From positions 1-41,817 of the forward strand of contig JAMFRP010000025.1 in NCBI GenBank assembly GCA_026224775.1: a stretch of 41,817 nucleotides of DNA. The letters run 5' to 3'. Source of the DNA: Bacteroidota bacterium (GTDB taxonomy: Bacteria > Bacteroidota > Bacteroidia > Sphingobacteriales > Sphingobacteriaceae). Shown here piece by piece: positions 8,016-16,816 of the stretch (within the stretch, counting starts at the first letter, position 1; the number at the start of each line of letters is the position of its first letter). The translations under genes were made by a program, and so were the position numbers. The notes beneath the pieces were generated by a model that was not told where the DNA came from, did not search any database, and saw only the letters and a list, made by a program, of their open reading frames with translations.

Positions 8016-9368
8016 ATGCAGAAGGAAAGCAAAAGTAAAGCTGACGGTAAAAAGAAAATATTTGTATTAGATACCTCTGTTATCCTGTACGATCATAACG
8101 CCTTTGAAAATTTCCAGGAGCATGATGTGGCTATCCCCATCCAGGTGCTTGAAGAACTCGATAACATGAAGAGCGGTAACGATACCCGTAACTTCGAAGC
8201 ACGCAGTTTCATCCGGCTGATGGATGATATATCCCGCAATAACTTAATTAACGATTGGCAACCACTCAACGGTGCCAGCAAAGGGAGTTTTAAGGTCATC
8301 ATAGATACAAAAGATATTGCCGCCGATGCCGCCGCCATATTTGGTTCCGAAAAAACAGATCACCGTATATTAAATGCCGCTTTGGTTTTGCAGGAAGAAA
8401 ACCCGGAAAAAAAAGTGGTGCTGGTATCAAAAGATATATGCCTTCGACTAAAAGCCAAATCGCTTAATCTGTATGCCGAGGATTATGAAACCGGTAAAAT
8501 TAAAAACGTTGATGAGCTGTACACCGGCAAGACAGTTTTAAATAAAGTATCCGACAAACTGCTAACCCAGTTAAAAAAGAATGATAACTTACCCAACGAT
8601 GCGCTTGATATACCCACGCCAACGCATAATCAATTTTATATATTAAACGGTAAAAATAGTTCTGTGCCGGCATTTTATAACTCGCAAAGCGGGCAGTTAG
8701 AAAAGGTAACCGAGCAACCCATATTCAATATCTTCCCTAAAAATATAGAGCAGGCATTTGCTATACATGCTTTGCTGCATCCGGATATTAAACTGGTAAG
8801 CATACAAGGTAATGCAGGCACAGGCAAAACTTTACTGGCGTTGGCAAGTGCACTGGAACAACGCAAGCATTTCAGGCAGATCTATGTTACCCGGCCAATT
8901 GTGCCGCTCAGTAACAAGGATATTGGTTTTTTGCCGGGCGATATTAAATCAAAAGTAGACCCCTATATGGCACCGATTTGGGATAACCTAAAGTTTATTA
9001 AAGATCAGTTTGTTGATGATGAAAAGATGCAGGCTAAAATTGATGAGCTGGTAACTAATGATAAAATATCAATCGCGCCACTGGCATTTATCCGTGGGAG
9101 AACATTAAGCAAGATATTTTTTATTGTAGATGAAGCGCAGAACTTAACCCCACACGAAATAAAAACAATCATCAGCAGAGCAGGAGAGAATAGCAAGTTT
9201 ATATTTACCGGCGATATTTACCAGATAGATACCCCATACCTGGATGCGGAAAGTAATGGCTTAAGCTACTTAATTGATAAAGCAAAGGAACATCCGCTAT
9301 ACGCGCACATCACCCTGCAAAAAGGTGAACGCAGCGAATTAGCTAACCTGGCTACGGAATTATTATAA
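8016..9368 (+). CDS. phoH: PIN-PhoH family protein (PhoH2 type)
   Basis: An N-terminal PIN ribonuclease domain (about 14-150, acidic residues D19 in VLDTSVIL and E46/E47) is joined to a C-terminal PhoH ATPase domain. The ATPase has a Walker A GNAGTGKT at 265-272 and a Walker B VDEAQNLTP with D372 and E373. PhoH2 proteins of this architecture have been described as RNA-unwinding ribonucleases in the cytoplasm. The frame is open to an ATG at 7938, but the family begins with the charged stretch just before the PIN domain, so the ATG at 8016 (450 residues) is preferred. The gene follows the candidate non-coding RNA. It converges on the FUSC gene with no base between the two stop codons. Confidence 0.9.
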   Translation: MQKESKSKADGKKKIFVLDTSVILYDHNAFENFQEHDVAIPIQVLEELDNMKSGNDTRNFEARSFIRLMDDISRNNLINDWQPLNGASKGSFKVIIDTKDIAADAAAIFGSEKTDHRILNAALVLQEENPEKKVVLVSKDICLRLKAKSLNLYAEDYETGKIKNVDELYTGKTVLNKVSDKLLTQLKKNDNLPNDALDIPTPTHNQFYILNGKNSSVPAFYNSQSGQLEKVTEQPIFNIFPKNIEQAFAIHALLHPDIKLVSIQGNAGTGKTLLALASALEQRKHFRQIYVTRPIVPLSNKDIGFLPGDIKSKVDPYMAPIWDNLKFIKDQFVDDEKMQAKIDELVTNDKISIAPLAFIRGRTLSKIFFIVDEAQNLTPHEIKTIISRAGENSKFIFTGDIYQIDTPYLDAESNGLSYLIDKAKEHPLYAHITLQKGERSELANLATELL

Positions 9369-11519
9369 TTACGCAACCAAATTATCCGTCACCTTCGAAA
9401 TATCAGTGCTCATTTTATTAATAAAGCCTAACTGCTCTTTTAACAACGTTTCATCAGTGAAAGGTTCGGGAGTTTTGGGATTGGTATCGGCTATTATATT
9501 CACATGCTCACTCAATAATTCTGTTTTTGCACCGCCGAGTTTTTTCGATACATCGTTCAAGGTCGCCAAGCTTTTTCTAACTGATCTGATGATCTCCGGT
9601 TGGGGATCAGGTAGGCTTTTGTCCATTAACTCCGCTGCTACCGTGGCTATGTAGGATGACAGGATATGGTTCAATACCACAAATTTATGCATCTCTTTTA
9701 CATTGCGCTGTTTGCTTTTAGGCTCCGACGTCATACGCTCAAAAGCAGCCGATAAATTGCCCGATTTTACAAATACATCTTTACGAGCCAGTTTATACTC
9801 GGTAATATCCATCGGTTTACCTGATAAGCTTTCGGCAATTTTCTGCAAGTAATTAGCATTAGCGCATATCACATCGCTCAAATACCCGTTTACCTGCTCA
9901 AACTCCCACGATGGGAATATCAAATAACTGGCAATAAAAGCAATAACAGAGCCTATAATGGTATCAGTAATTCGCTCGGTGACAATATTATTCACACCCA
10001 AAAAGCTGAACAATATTAATATGTAAGGTGTCATCAATAAAACGCTTACCACATAATTCAACCGTTGAAAGCTGTAGCATCCCAGCATAAAAAACACCAT
10101 AAAAGCAAACTCGGCAGTTTTGTTATGTACTAATAGCAAAATGCAAATACCAATAATTCCGCCGCTTACTGTACCTATTAGTCGCTGGTAATTGCGTTGT
10201 TTTGTTAGGCTGAAGCCTGGTTTAAGGATTACGATGATGGTTAGCAATATCCAATAGCTATGATGCCCGGTTGAAATAAACTTTGCAACCATAAATCCCA
10301 ACAAACACATTGCCGAAACCCTTAGCGCATGCTTAAAAGCCGCTGAGCTGAACGACAGATTATCCGTGAAAACATGCGGAGCATAGTCCTGGCTGGTTAC
10401 GAATTTAGAGTATTCGATTTTTCTTTGATCCTCAAATAGCAACCGGGCCGAATTGGAACTGTAGTAACCGTAAATAGAGGCAATCTTCGAATTAACATCA
10501 CGTAGGTTTATCAGTATTTTTTTCAATACCAGGTTGCTGGTTTCGTGAGTGATGTTTAATGCGTCAATTTTAGTTTTCAGTTCCTCAAGCTCAGGTAAAA
10601 AGTCAAATGGTTGTTTGCGTTTAGTATTTAATAATACAATAAAGGCGGCATTATCCACCTCATTCGCCATTTGGTGAATAATACGCGAAATTTTCTCAAG
10701 TACCCCGGTTCCCTTAAAACTTTCGCGTACGTAGGCATAATCATAATGTGTGGCCATTATGTTTTCAAACAGATCTACTAAATCAACAAAAGTCAACACT
10801 AACACACGGCTTTCGGTGGTGGATTCCCGCACCAATAACCTACTCTTAAACAGAATTTCCCTTACCACATCCTGGTGCTGGCTAACCTGTATTTGTTGTG
10901 ATACTAGTTTACGGTAATTCTCGTCTATATCAGTGGTGGGGTCATAAAAGTCTGCTTTAATGCGAAGAAACTGCGCTATGTCAAATATGTTTTCGCCCAA
11001 AGCCTGCTGCGCGGCACGATACGGCCTGATCCCAAAAAACACCAGGCTAAAAATCATATACCATATTCCACCTAACAAAATCACAAGACTTACAGTCAAA
11101 ATCTGGTCGGGTGGGGTAGCCTCATCCATCATTAATATCATTACCAGTAAAGCACCGGTCCCCACAAAGGCAGCCCGGTTGCCATACACCGTAAGCATGG
11201 AAAAAAGGAAAGAGAACAAAGTAACCTCAATACCTAATGTATAAAGGTTCAGCCTTGCGAAACCTGTAATTGCAGCAACCAAGAAAATGCACAAATTACT
11301 TATAGCCATGGCGTTGCGCTTATGTGCAACAGGGCCAGGGGTATCAACAATGCTCGCGCACAATGCTCCCAACGACATATCCACGCCAAAGCCTAAATTG
11401 TGGAATTGTGTCAGTACAAGAGCAGGCAATAACACCCCGATGGTGATGCGTAATCCATCAGAAAAGTATTGACTGTAAAAAAAGCTTTTTATATCTTTTG
11501 GTTGAATGTTAATGGTCAC
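9369..11519 (-). CDS. FUSC family inner-membrane protein (YccS-like)
   Basis: A 716-residue membrane protein with two hydrophobic blocks (about 25-170 and 395-530), each of several helices. They are separated by a long soluble region and followed by a soluble C-terminal tail of about 180 residues. This matches the YccS/YhfK layout of the FUSC family, related to the fusaric-acid and aromatic-acid exporters. The transported substrate is unknown. The start codon is GTG; the next Met is residue 48, inside the first membrane block, so GTG is preferred. It is convergent with and abuts phoH. A second, much smaller FUSC protein is encoded at 33149-33649. Confidence 0.85.
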   Translation of the reverse strand: MTINIQPKDIKSFFYSQYFSDGLRITIGVLLPALVLTQFHNLGFGVDMSLGALCASIVDTPGPVAHKRNAMAISNLCIFLVAAITGFARLNLYTLGIEVTLFSFLFSMLTVYGNRAAFVGTGALLVMILMMDEATPPDQILTVSLVILLGGIWYMIFSLVFFGIRPYRAAQQALGENIFDIAQFLRIKADFYDPTTDIDENYRKLVSQQIQVSQHQDVVREILFKSRLLVRESTTESRVLVLTFVDLVDLFENIMATHYDYAYVRESFKGTGVLEKISRIIHQMANEVDNAAFIVLLNTKRKQPFDFLPELEELKTKIDALNITHETSNLVLKKILINLRDVNSKIASIYGYYSSNSARLLFEDQRKIEYSKFVTSQDYAPHVFTDNLSFSSAAFKHALRVSAMCLLGFMVAKFISTGHHSYWILLTIIVILKPGFSLTKQRNYQRLIGTVSGGIIGICILLLVHNKTAEFAFMVFFMLGCYSFQRLNYVVSVLLMTPYILILFSFLGVNNIVTERITDTIIGSVIAFIASYLIFPSWEFEQVNGYLSDVICANANYLQKIAESLSGKPMDITEYKLARKDVFVKSGNLSAAFERMTSEPKSKQRNVKEMHKFVVLNHILSSYIATVAAELMDKSLPDPQPEIIRSVRKSLATLNDVSKKLGGAKTELLSEHVNIIADTNPKTPEPFTDETLLKEQLGFINKMSTDISKVTDNLVA

Positions 11520-11660
11520 GTTTATAACTGGATTACCTTACAAATTTAAAAAATTTAATTCGGATGCTATTTTTATAATTAATATTGGCAGCAATAACCT
11601 GTTATTATTAATAAATATTCAATTTTTTGCTGTTTTTACGTTTTAGATATTTAAATTCAC

Positions 11661-11683
11661 GGCATTAATGCGACCTCATTAAT
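11661..11683. promoter_or_regulatory. Inverted repeat upstream of ppc
   Basis: ATTAATG-N6-CATTAAT (11664-11683) overlaps a perfect 10-bp palindrome GCATTAATGC (11662-11671), about 40 nt upstream of the ppc start. It could be an operator. No regulator is identified, and AT-rich palindromes also arise by chance. Confidence 0.25.
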
Positions 11684-11720
11684 TGCACCGTTTTTTATAC
11701 AAATATCCAGCTCGAAAACT

Positions 11721-14309
11721 ATGTCATCTACGTTAAAACTCAGTCAAAGAGAAACTGCCTTCAACCATGAAGTGGTTACCCGTTTTGAGTTATATAACAG
11801 TTTATTCCAAACACTGCCTTTTTACCAGGTAAAAGATACAGGTATTTTGTTGCCTTTTTTCAGTTCACACTGCGAAAAAGGTACCATAAACCAACAATCA
11901 CCCAAGGAAATTATTGAATCTTTTTTCGAAAAATATGTTCCCGGTATTGATCATGAAGAACAAATAAACCGTTTATTCCGGTTTATTCAATATATCGAAC
12001 GGCAGGTTGTTTTGTTTGATGCCATTGAAGATTCATCATTCAGCAAAATTGGGCGCGCCGATGATTCCGGCTCATTACAAAGTTTATTGCAACAAGCTGC
12101 CATAAGTGATGAGGCAAGGAAAAATATCAGCGAAAAGTTAAAAGATTTTTCATTGAGGCTTGTTCTTACTGCGCACCCAACCCAGTTTTATCCGGGCAGT
12201 GTGTTAGGTATAATGACTGATCTGATCGAGGCTTTAAAAACCAACGACATCAACAGCATTGATGGTTTATTGCAACAATTAGGTAAAACGCCATTCTTTA
12301 ATAAAACCTCACCAACACCTGTAGATGAGGCGGTTAGTTTGGTTTGGTTTCTGGAGAATATATTTTATCATGCTATCTCAGGCATTCAGTCAACACTTGA
12401 AGAAGAGTTTGATATTGACTTAGCTGCCAAGCACCAGATTTTAGAATTAGGATTTTGGCCGGGTGGCGATAGAGACGGAAATCCTAACGTTACTACTGAA
12501 ACCACTAAAGAGGTTGCCAAATTTTTAAGGCAGATTATATTCCGTTGTTATTACCGCGATTTCAGGGTGTTAAAACGTCGTATTACCTTCAGGGGCTTTG
12601 ACGATACCTTAACCAAACTGGAAAATATACTTTATGAAAACGCCTTTAATCCAAGTGACGATCAGGCAGATTTACAGGCAGATATATTAGATAAATTACA
12701 ATCTGCAAGGCAAATTTTGATCAGCGATCATGATAGTTTGTTTGTTGATGTGGTGGAGAACCTGATTAGAAAAGTTAAACTATTCGGCTGTTATTTCGCT
12801 ACGCTTGATATAAGACAGGATAGCCGTGTTTTAAGAAAAGTATTTAATTACGCTACCGAGCAAGCTGGTATACAGGAAAATATAACTGTTGGATACGAGG
12901 GCTTAGATGAAGACAGTAAACTAAAAGCTATCACTTTTAAAGATTTTGATTTTAAATGCCCGGATAATGCCGACAGCGAAATAAAAGACACGCTGAATAC
13001 CATCAGGTTGATGAAACAAATTCAGCAAAGCAATGGTGAAAAAGCTTGTCAACGTTTTATTATCAGCAATTGTCAGCAGGCATCAGATATTTTGCAACTG
13101 ATCGATTTGTTTTTATGGAGCGGATGGAACGCGGATAACCTGAGTGTTGATTTTATGCCATTATTTGAAACGGTTAACGATTTAACAGTTGCCGGCGAAA
13201 TAATGGAGAAGCTTTACACACATCCATTTTACAAAGAACATTTAAAGAAAAGAGGTAACCGCCAAAGCATTATGCTTGGTTTCTCGGATAGTACCAAAGA
13301 CGGTGGTTATTTAATGGCCAACTGGTCGATCTATAAAGCTAAGGTTGAGCTTACAGCCATGGCGCGTAAGTACCAAATAGACCTGGCGTTTTTTGATGGC
13401 CGTGGAGGCCCGCCTGCACGTGGCGGTGGTAAAACGCATCGTTTTTATGCTTCTATGGGTGATGAGATAGCTAATGAGCATATCCAGTTAACCATACAAG
13501 GCCAAACAGTGAGTTCGCAATATGGTTCAGTTGAGACAGCTCGTTTTAACATGGAGCAGTTAATCAATGCCGGTATAGTTTCTGAATTATATCCAAGCAA
13601 GAATGATGTGCTTGATAAAAAGAAGAAAGAACTGATCTCTGAAATGGCGGATGCCAGCTATAAACTATTTATGGACCTGCGCCAACATGAGCTGTTTGTG
13701 GAGTATTTGGAGAAATTCAGTCCGCTTAAATTACTTTCACGCATCAATATCAGTAGCAGGCCAACCAAACGTAACGGTAATTCCAAACTGAAACTGGAAG
13801 ATTTGCGGGCGATTAGCTTTGTTACTTCATGGAGCCAGTTGAAACAAAACATTCCCGGTTTTTATGGAGTAGGCACTGCTTTAAAAAAGATGAAAGATGA
13901 AGGCCACTGGGATGAAATTAAACTTTTATACCAAACATCAGGATTTTTCAAAACTATGCTGGATAACTGCATGATGTCGATGTCGAAATCTGATTTCAGA
14001 GTTACCGCTTATTTGCAGGATGATAAAAAGTTCGGTGCATTTTGGCAGATGCTTAAAGATGAGTACGACCTTACCAAAGCCATGATGAACGATTTAACAG
14101 CCAGTGATACCCTAATGCCGGAATACCCGGTTGAAAGGCGATCGATAGCCTTGCGCGAACGGGTTGTATTGCCTTTGGTTATCATACAACACTACGCCCT
14201 GCAATGCCTGAATAACGACAACAGTGAAGAGGCTTTAACAGAGATTTATGATAAGCTGGTAATACGTACCGTGTACGGAATTGTTAATGCCGGAAGAAAC
14301 CTGGCATAA
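11721..14309 (+). CDS. ppc: Phosphoenolpyruvate carboxylase
   Basis: Carboxylates phosphoenolpyruvate with bicarbonate to oxaloacetate, refilling the TCA cycle in the cytoplasm. Family signatures are in place: LTAHPTQ with the catalytic His at 152, FWPGGDRDGNPNV around 247-259, the essential loop GRGGPPARGGG at 560-570, and a C-terminal NAGRNLA (the family usually ends NxG). The 862 residues are within the family range. The divergent FUSC gene is 201 nt upstream, and that gap holds an AT-rich inverted repeat. A weak hairpin (AAGCCA-ATGT-TGGCTT, 14324-14339) follows the stop. Confidence 0.95.
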   Translation: MSSTLKLSQRETAFNHEVVTRFELYNSLFQTLPFYQVKDTGILLPFFSSHCEKGTINQQSPKEIIESFFEKYVPGIDHEEQINRLFRFIQYIERQVVLFDAIEDSSFSKIGRADDSGSLQSLLQQAAISDEARKNISEKLKDFSLRLVLTAHPTQFYPGSVLGIMTDLIEALKTNDINSIDGLLQQLGKTPFFNKTSPTPVDEAVSLVWFLENIFYHAISGIQSTLEEEFDIDLAAKHQILELGFWPGGDRDGNPNVTTETTKEVAKFLRQIIFRCYYRDFRVLKRRITFRGFDDTLTKLENILYENAFNPSDDQADLQADILDKLQSARQILISDHDSLFVDVVENLIRKVKLFGCYFATLDIRQDSRVLRKVFNYATEQAGIQENITVGYEGLDEDSKLKAITFKDFDFKCPDNADSEIKDTLNTIRLMKQIQQSNGEKACQRFIISNCQQASDILQLIDLFLWSGWNADNLSVDFMPLFETVNDLTVAGEIMEKLYTHPFYKEHLKKRGNRQSIMLGFSDSTKDGGYLMANWSIYKAKVELTAMARKYQIDLAFFDGRGGPPARGGGKTHRFYASMGDEIANEHIQLTIQGQTVSSQYGSVETARFNMEQLINAGIVSELYPSKNDVLDKKKKELISEMADASYKLFMDLRQHELFVEYLEKFSPLKLLSRINISSRPTKRNGNSKLKLEDLRAISFVTSWSQLKQNIPGFYGVGTALKKMKDEGHWDEIKLLYQTSGFFKTMLDNCMMSMSKSDFRVTAYLQDDKKFGAFWQMLKDEYDLTKAMMNDLTASDTLMPEYPVERRSIALRERVVLPLVIIQHYALQCLNNDNSEEALTEIYDKLVIRTVYGIVNAGRNLA

Positions 14310-14422
14310 ATTGTAATTTTTTTAAGCCAATGTTGGCTTATTATATATAAAATGATTTGTTTTGCAGTAAATAAGAAACCACAGGGTTTATTATTTGTTA
14401 GAAATTATCTTAACACATTAAA

Positions 14423-14956
14423 ATGAAAAAACTTATTTACCCGGTATTGGGATTAGCGCTTATGTTTTCGGTACAATCATGTATGGATAATTACAAAGCT
14501 AAGTATCTGAATGAAAAAACGTTAGCCGATGACGCAGGTATATCTCTTATCAAAAACGGGCTTGAAGGCGGTATGACCGAAATAGCGGCATCAAAAATTG
14601 CATTGAAAAATTCCCAAAATCCACAGGTAATAAGTTTAGCGCAAATGATGATCGCTGATCACTCTAAAGCTGATAGAGTCTTAGATTCAATAGAAAGTGA
14701 CAAACTAATATCTGAAAAAGATACCATCAGCGGTGAACACAAAGAAATGTTAGACAGCCTGCAAACAAAAACAGGAGCCGCGTTTGACAGGGCTTATGTT
14801 AGCATGATGATACATGACCATGAAGGAGCTATCGATTTGTTTAAAGATGCCAGCGATAACAAAAACCAAACTATACAGGATTTTGCCCGCCAAACATTGC
14901 CAACTATCGAAAAACACTTAGAAATGGCAAAGGATATTGATGCTTCCTTGAAATAG
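14423..14956 (+). CDS. DUF4142 family lipoprotein
   Basis: A 177-residue lipoprotein: MKKLIYPVLGLALMFSVQSC gives a lipidated Cys at 20. The mature part is a helical bundle with the DUF4142 hallmarks: a first helix around AASKIALKNSQNPQVISLAQMM, then HSKAD, then FDRAYVSMMIHDHEGAIDLF and a final helix with LPTIEKHLEMA. These proteins resemble ferritin-like four-helix bundles with His-rich helices (here MIHDHE), so metal binding is possible but unproven. They are common in Bacteroidota and often stress-associated. The gene is followed by a strong terminator. Confidence 0.85.
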   Translation: MKKLIYPVLGLALMFSVQSCMDNYKAKYLNEKTLADDAGISLIKNGLEGGMTEIAASKIALKNSQNPQVISLAQMMIADHSKADRVLDSIESDKLISEKDTISGEHKEMLDSLQTKTGAAFDRAYVSMMIHDHEGAIDLFKDASDNKNQTIQDFARQTLPTIEKHLEMAKDIDASLK

Positions 14957-14981
14957 ATAGTAGCTTATTCTTGAAAATATT

Positions 14982-15010
14982 AACGGCGATGATAATTCAT
15001 CGCCGTTTTT
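14982..15010 (+). terminator. Terminator of the DUF4142 gene
   Basis: AACGGCGATGA and TCATCGCCGTT form a perfect 11-bp stem with the loop TAAT, followed by a T-run. Confidence 0.9.
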
Positions 15011-15022
15011 GTTACTATTTTT

Positions 15023-15118
15023 CCTTTTGTCATTCTGAGCGGAGCGAAGAATCTATCGATAAGCAATTACGCCATACATAATGGATAGATTCTTCGCTCC
15101 GCTCAGAATGACAAAAGG
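15023..15118. repeat. Perfect 35-bp inverted repeat (dispersed-repeat type)
   Basis: Arms at 15023-15057 and 15084-15118 are exact reverse complements over 35 bp, separated by 26 nt. The arm core reads TCATTCTGAGCGGAGCGAAG. Such long perfect hairpins between convergent genes are typical of small non-autonomous repeats of the REP/MITE type. It also could act as a terminator for the DUF763 gene on the other strand. The right arm ends 14 nt from the DUF763 stop codon. Confidence 0.9.
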
Positions 15119-15132
15119 GGAAGGATATAAAA

Positions 15133-16335
15133 TCAGAACAATTTCAATTGTTTTTCAACAGGAGGCTTGACCCACCCGGTAACGGTTCTACCACCATATT
15201 TATACGAGTTTTTTCGCTCCTCCTCAATTACTTTATCAAAATTTGCATTGGGGATAAAATCCCTTTCCGCATCCTGGGCAATTCTTGTAAGGCGTTTAAT
15301 GGCCTCGGTTGTTTCTGATTGACCAAGTTTGGCTTTATAAACCGCGTTTTGCAGTGTAGCTATAGTTTCGTCGTAAACTTTAGTCGGTACAGGGAATGGA
15401 TGTCCATCCTTACCGCCATGCGCGAATGAAAACCGTGCCGGATCTTTAAACCGTGATGGTGTTCCATGGATTACCTCACTCACCAAAACCAACGATTGTA
15501 AAGTCCGCGGCCCTAAACCTTGTAGCAATAACAAATCCTCAAAATCGGCTGGGTTCTTTTCATGGGCCAACCATAATACAGCGCCAAGTCTTTTTAGGTC
15601 GACATCCTTGGATCTAACATCATGATGGGAGGGAAGCACCAGTTTATTGATCTCTTTGAGCATATACTCCGGCTTTTCGCTCGCTATTTGCATAATACCT
15701 TTTCTGGAGCTATCAGCCTGCTTATCGGCCATATTTAAAATGAGCCCGGTGTTTTTACCATAAATGGAAGTATGTGGATCATCCACAAAAGAAGTCAACG
15801 AATCGGAATGCCAGTGATAACGGCGAGCGGTACTGCTCGCATCGCTCATGCCTTGTTGAATAACAGTCCACTTGCCGGTATCGCTCAAAATAAAATTATG
15901 AGTGTATAACTGAAAGCCATCCTGTATGGCGGTATTGTCAACCTTAGCGCTGAGTTTACTACATCTAACTAAATAGTTGCCATCAAGTCCGGTTTTATCG
16001 CTTATCCTAATTAATTCATCTGGCGTTTGCCGCGAGTGTTTGCCTTTTCCTCCGCAGATATAAATACCAAGCTCTTTGCTATGTGGATTAACAGTTCGTT
16101 TCAAAGCACCCATAACCGAAGTAGTAATCCCCGAAGAATGCCAATCCATTCCCATAACTGCGCCCATGCTTTGAAACCAAAATGGGTCGCTAAGGCGGCG
16201 CAGCAAATCATCTTTGCCGTAATCTAACAGGATGTTTTGTACAATAGCAAGGCCCAGCTTCGCCATTCTTTCGGCAAGCCAGATGGGTACATAGCCACCA
16301 TGTAAAGGTAAGTCAGCAGTTCCGGAACGCTTCAT
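15133..16335 (-). CDS. DUF763 family protein
   Basis: A 400-residue cytoplasmic protein recognisable as DUF763 from its start (MKRSGTADLPLHGGYVPIWL), the motif CGGKGKHSRQTP (about 94-105) and HGGKDGHPFPVP (about 316-327). Around 274-290 the segment LLLLQGLGPRTLQSLVL resembles a helix-hairpin-helix motif of DNA-binding proteins, and the protein is rich in His and basic residues. The family's function is not established; a nucleic-acid role is an inference. It is the last gene of a minus-strand run after GH3 and DUF4268, 17 nt from DUF4268, so it is probably co-transcribed. Confidence 0.85.
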   Translation of the reverse strand: MKRSGTADLPLHGGYVPIWLAERMAKLGLAIVQNILLDYGKDDLLRRLSDPFWFQSMGAVMGMDWHSSGITTSVMGALKRTVNPHSKELGIYICGGKGKHSRQTPDELIRISDKTGLDGNYLVRCSKLSAKVDNTAIQDGFQLYTHNFILSDTGKWTVIQQGMSDASSTARRYHWHSDSLTSFVDDPHTSIYGKNTGLILNMADKQADSSRKGIMQIASEKPEYMLKEINKLVLPSHHDVRSKDVDLKRLGAVLWLAHEKNPADFEDLLLLQGLGPRTLQSLVLVSEVIHGTPSRFKDPARFSFAHGGKDGHPFPVPTKVYDETIATLQNAVYKAKLGQSETTEAIKRLTRIAQDAERDFIPNANFDKVIEEERKNSYKYGGRTVTGWVKPPVEKQLKLF

Positions 16336-16352
16336 GCTAACAAAGTTAGCAA

Positions 16353-16814
16353 TTATTTTAGAGCTTCAAAGCTGTATTGGGCCGTACTCCAAAATTCATC
16401 CAATGCAATAATACGGGGTTTGAAAAAGGAAATAAGCTGTGGCCAGTCTGCACGGTTGTAAACACTTACGCCATCCAATTGCTTATAAATACGACTGACG
16501 GTTTTGCCATATTCATCGGTATCATGCAAAGCCCAGGTCCAGTCCTCGTCCAGTGTGTTTTTTAGCAAGGTTTTCAATTCCGCAAATTGCTCGAAAAATA
16601 GTTCCTGTATACCTTTATCCGGATGGGCAATCATAATTGCAATTGACACCGAGCGATTAGCCGTTTCCATCTTAAAATAAAGATGCTTTATTCCGGTTTT
16701 ATAATTTACCCAGTTTACCCTTAAACCATCGGCAGATAGTTGTGGTGCTATATACTGGCCGAAGGTTGTCCAAAAAGTTTGTTTAATATTTGAACTTTCG
16801 TCTTTTGAATACAT
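16353..16814 (-). CDS. DUF4268 family protein
   Basis: A soluble 153-residue protein of the DUF4268 type, recognised by the pattern KQTFWTTFGQY, then WVNYKTGIKHLYFKMETANRSVSIAI, and a Trp-rich end (DEDWTWALHD, LDEFWSTA). The fold is thought to be related to endonuclease-like alpha/beta folds, and some members are fused to restriction-type domains; no catalytic residues are clear here. It starts only 2 nt after the GH3 stop and ends 17 nt before DUF763, so the three form a tight transcription unit. Confidence 0.75.
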   Translation of the reverse strand: MYSKDESSNIKQTFWTTFGQYIAPQLSADGLRVNWVNYKTGIKHLYFKMETANRSVSIAIMIAHPDKGIQELFFEQFAELKTLLKNTLDEDWTWALHDTDEYGKTVSRIYKQLDGVSVYNRADWPQLISFFKPRIIALDEFWSTAQYSFEALK

Positions 16815-16816
16815 AT

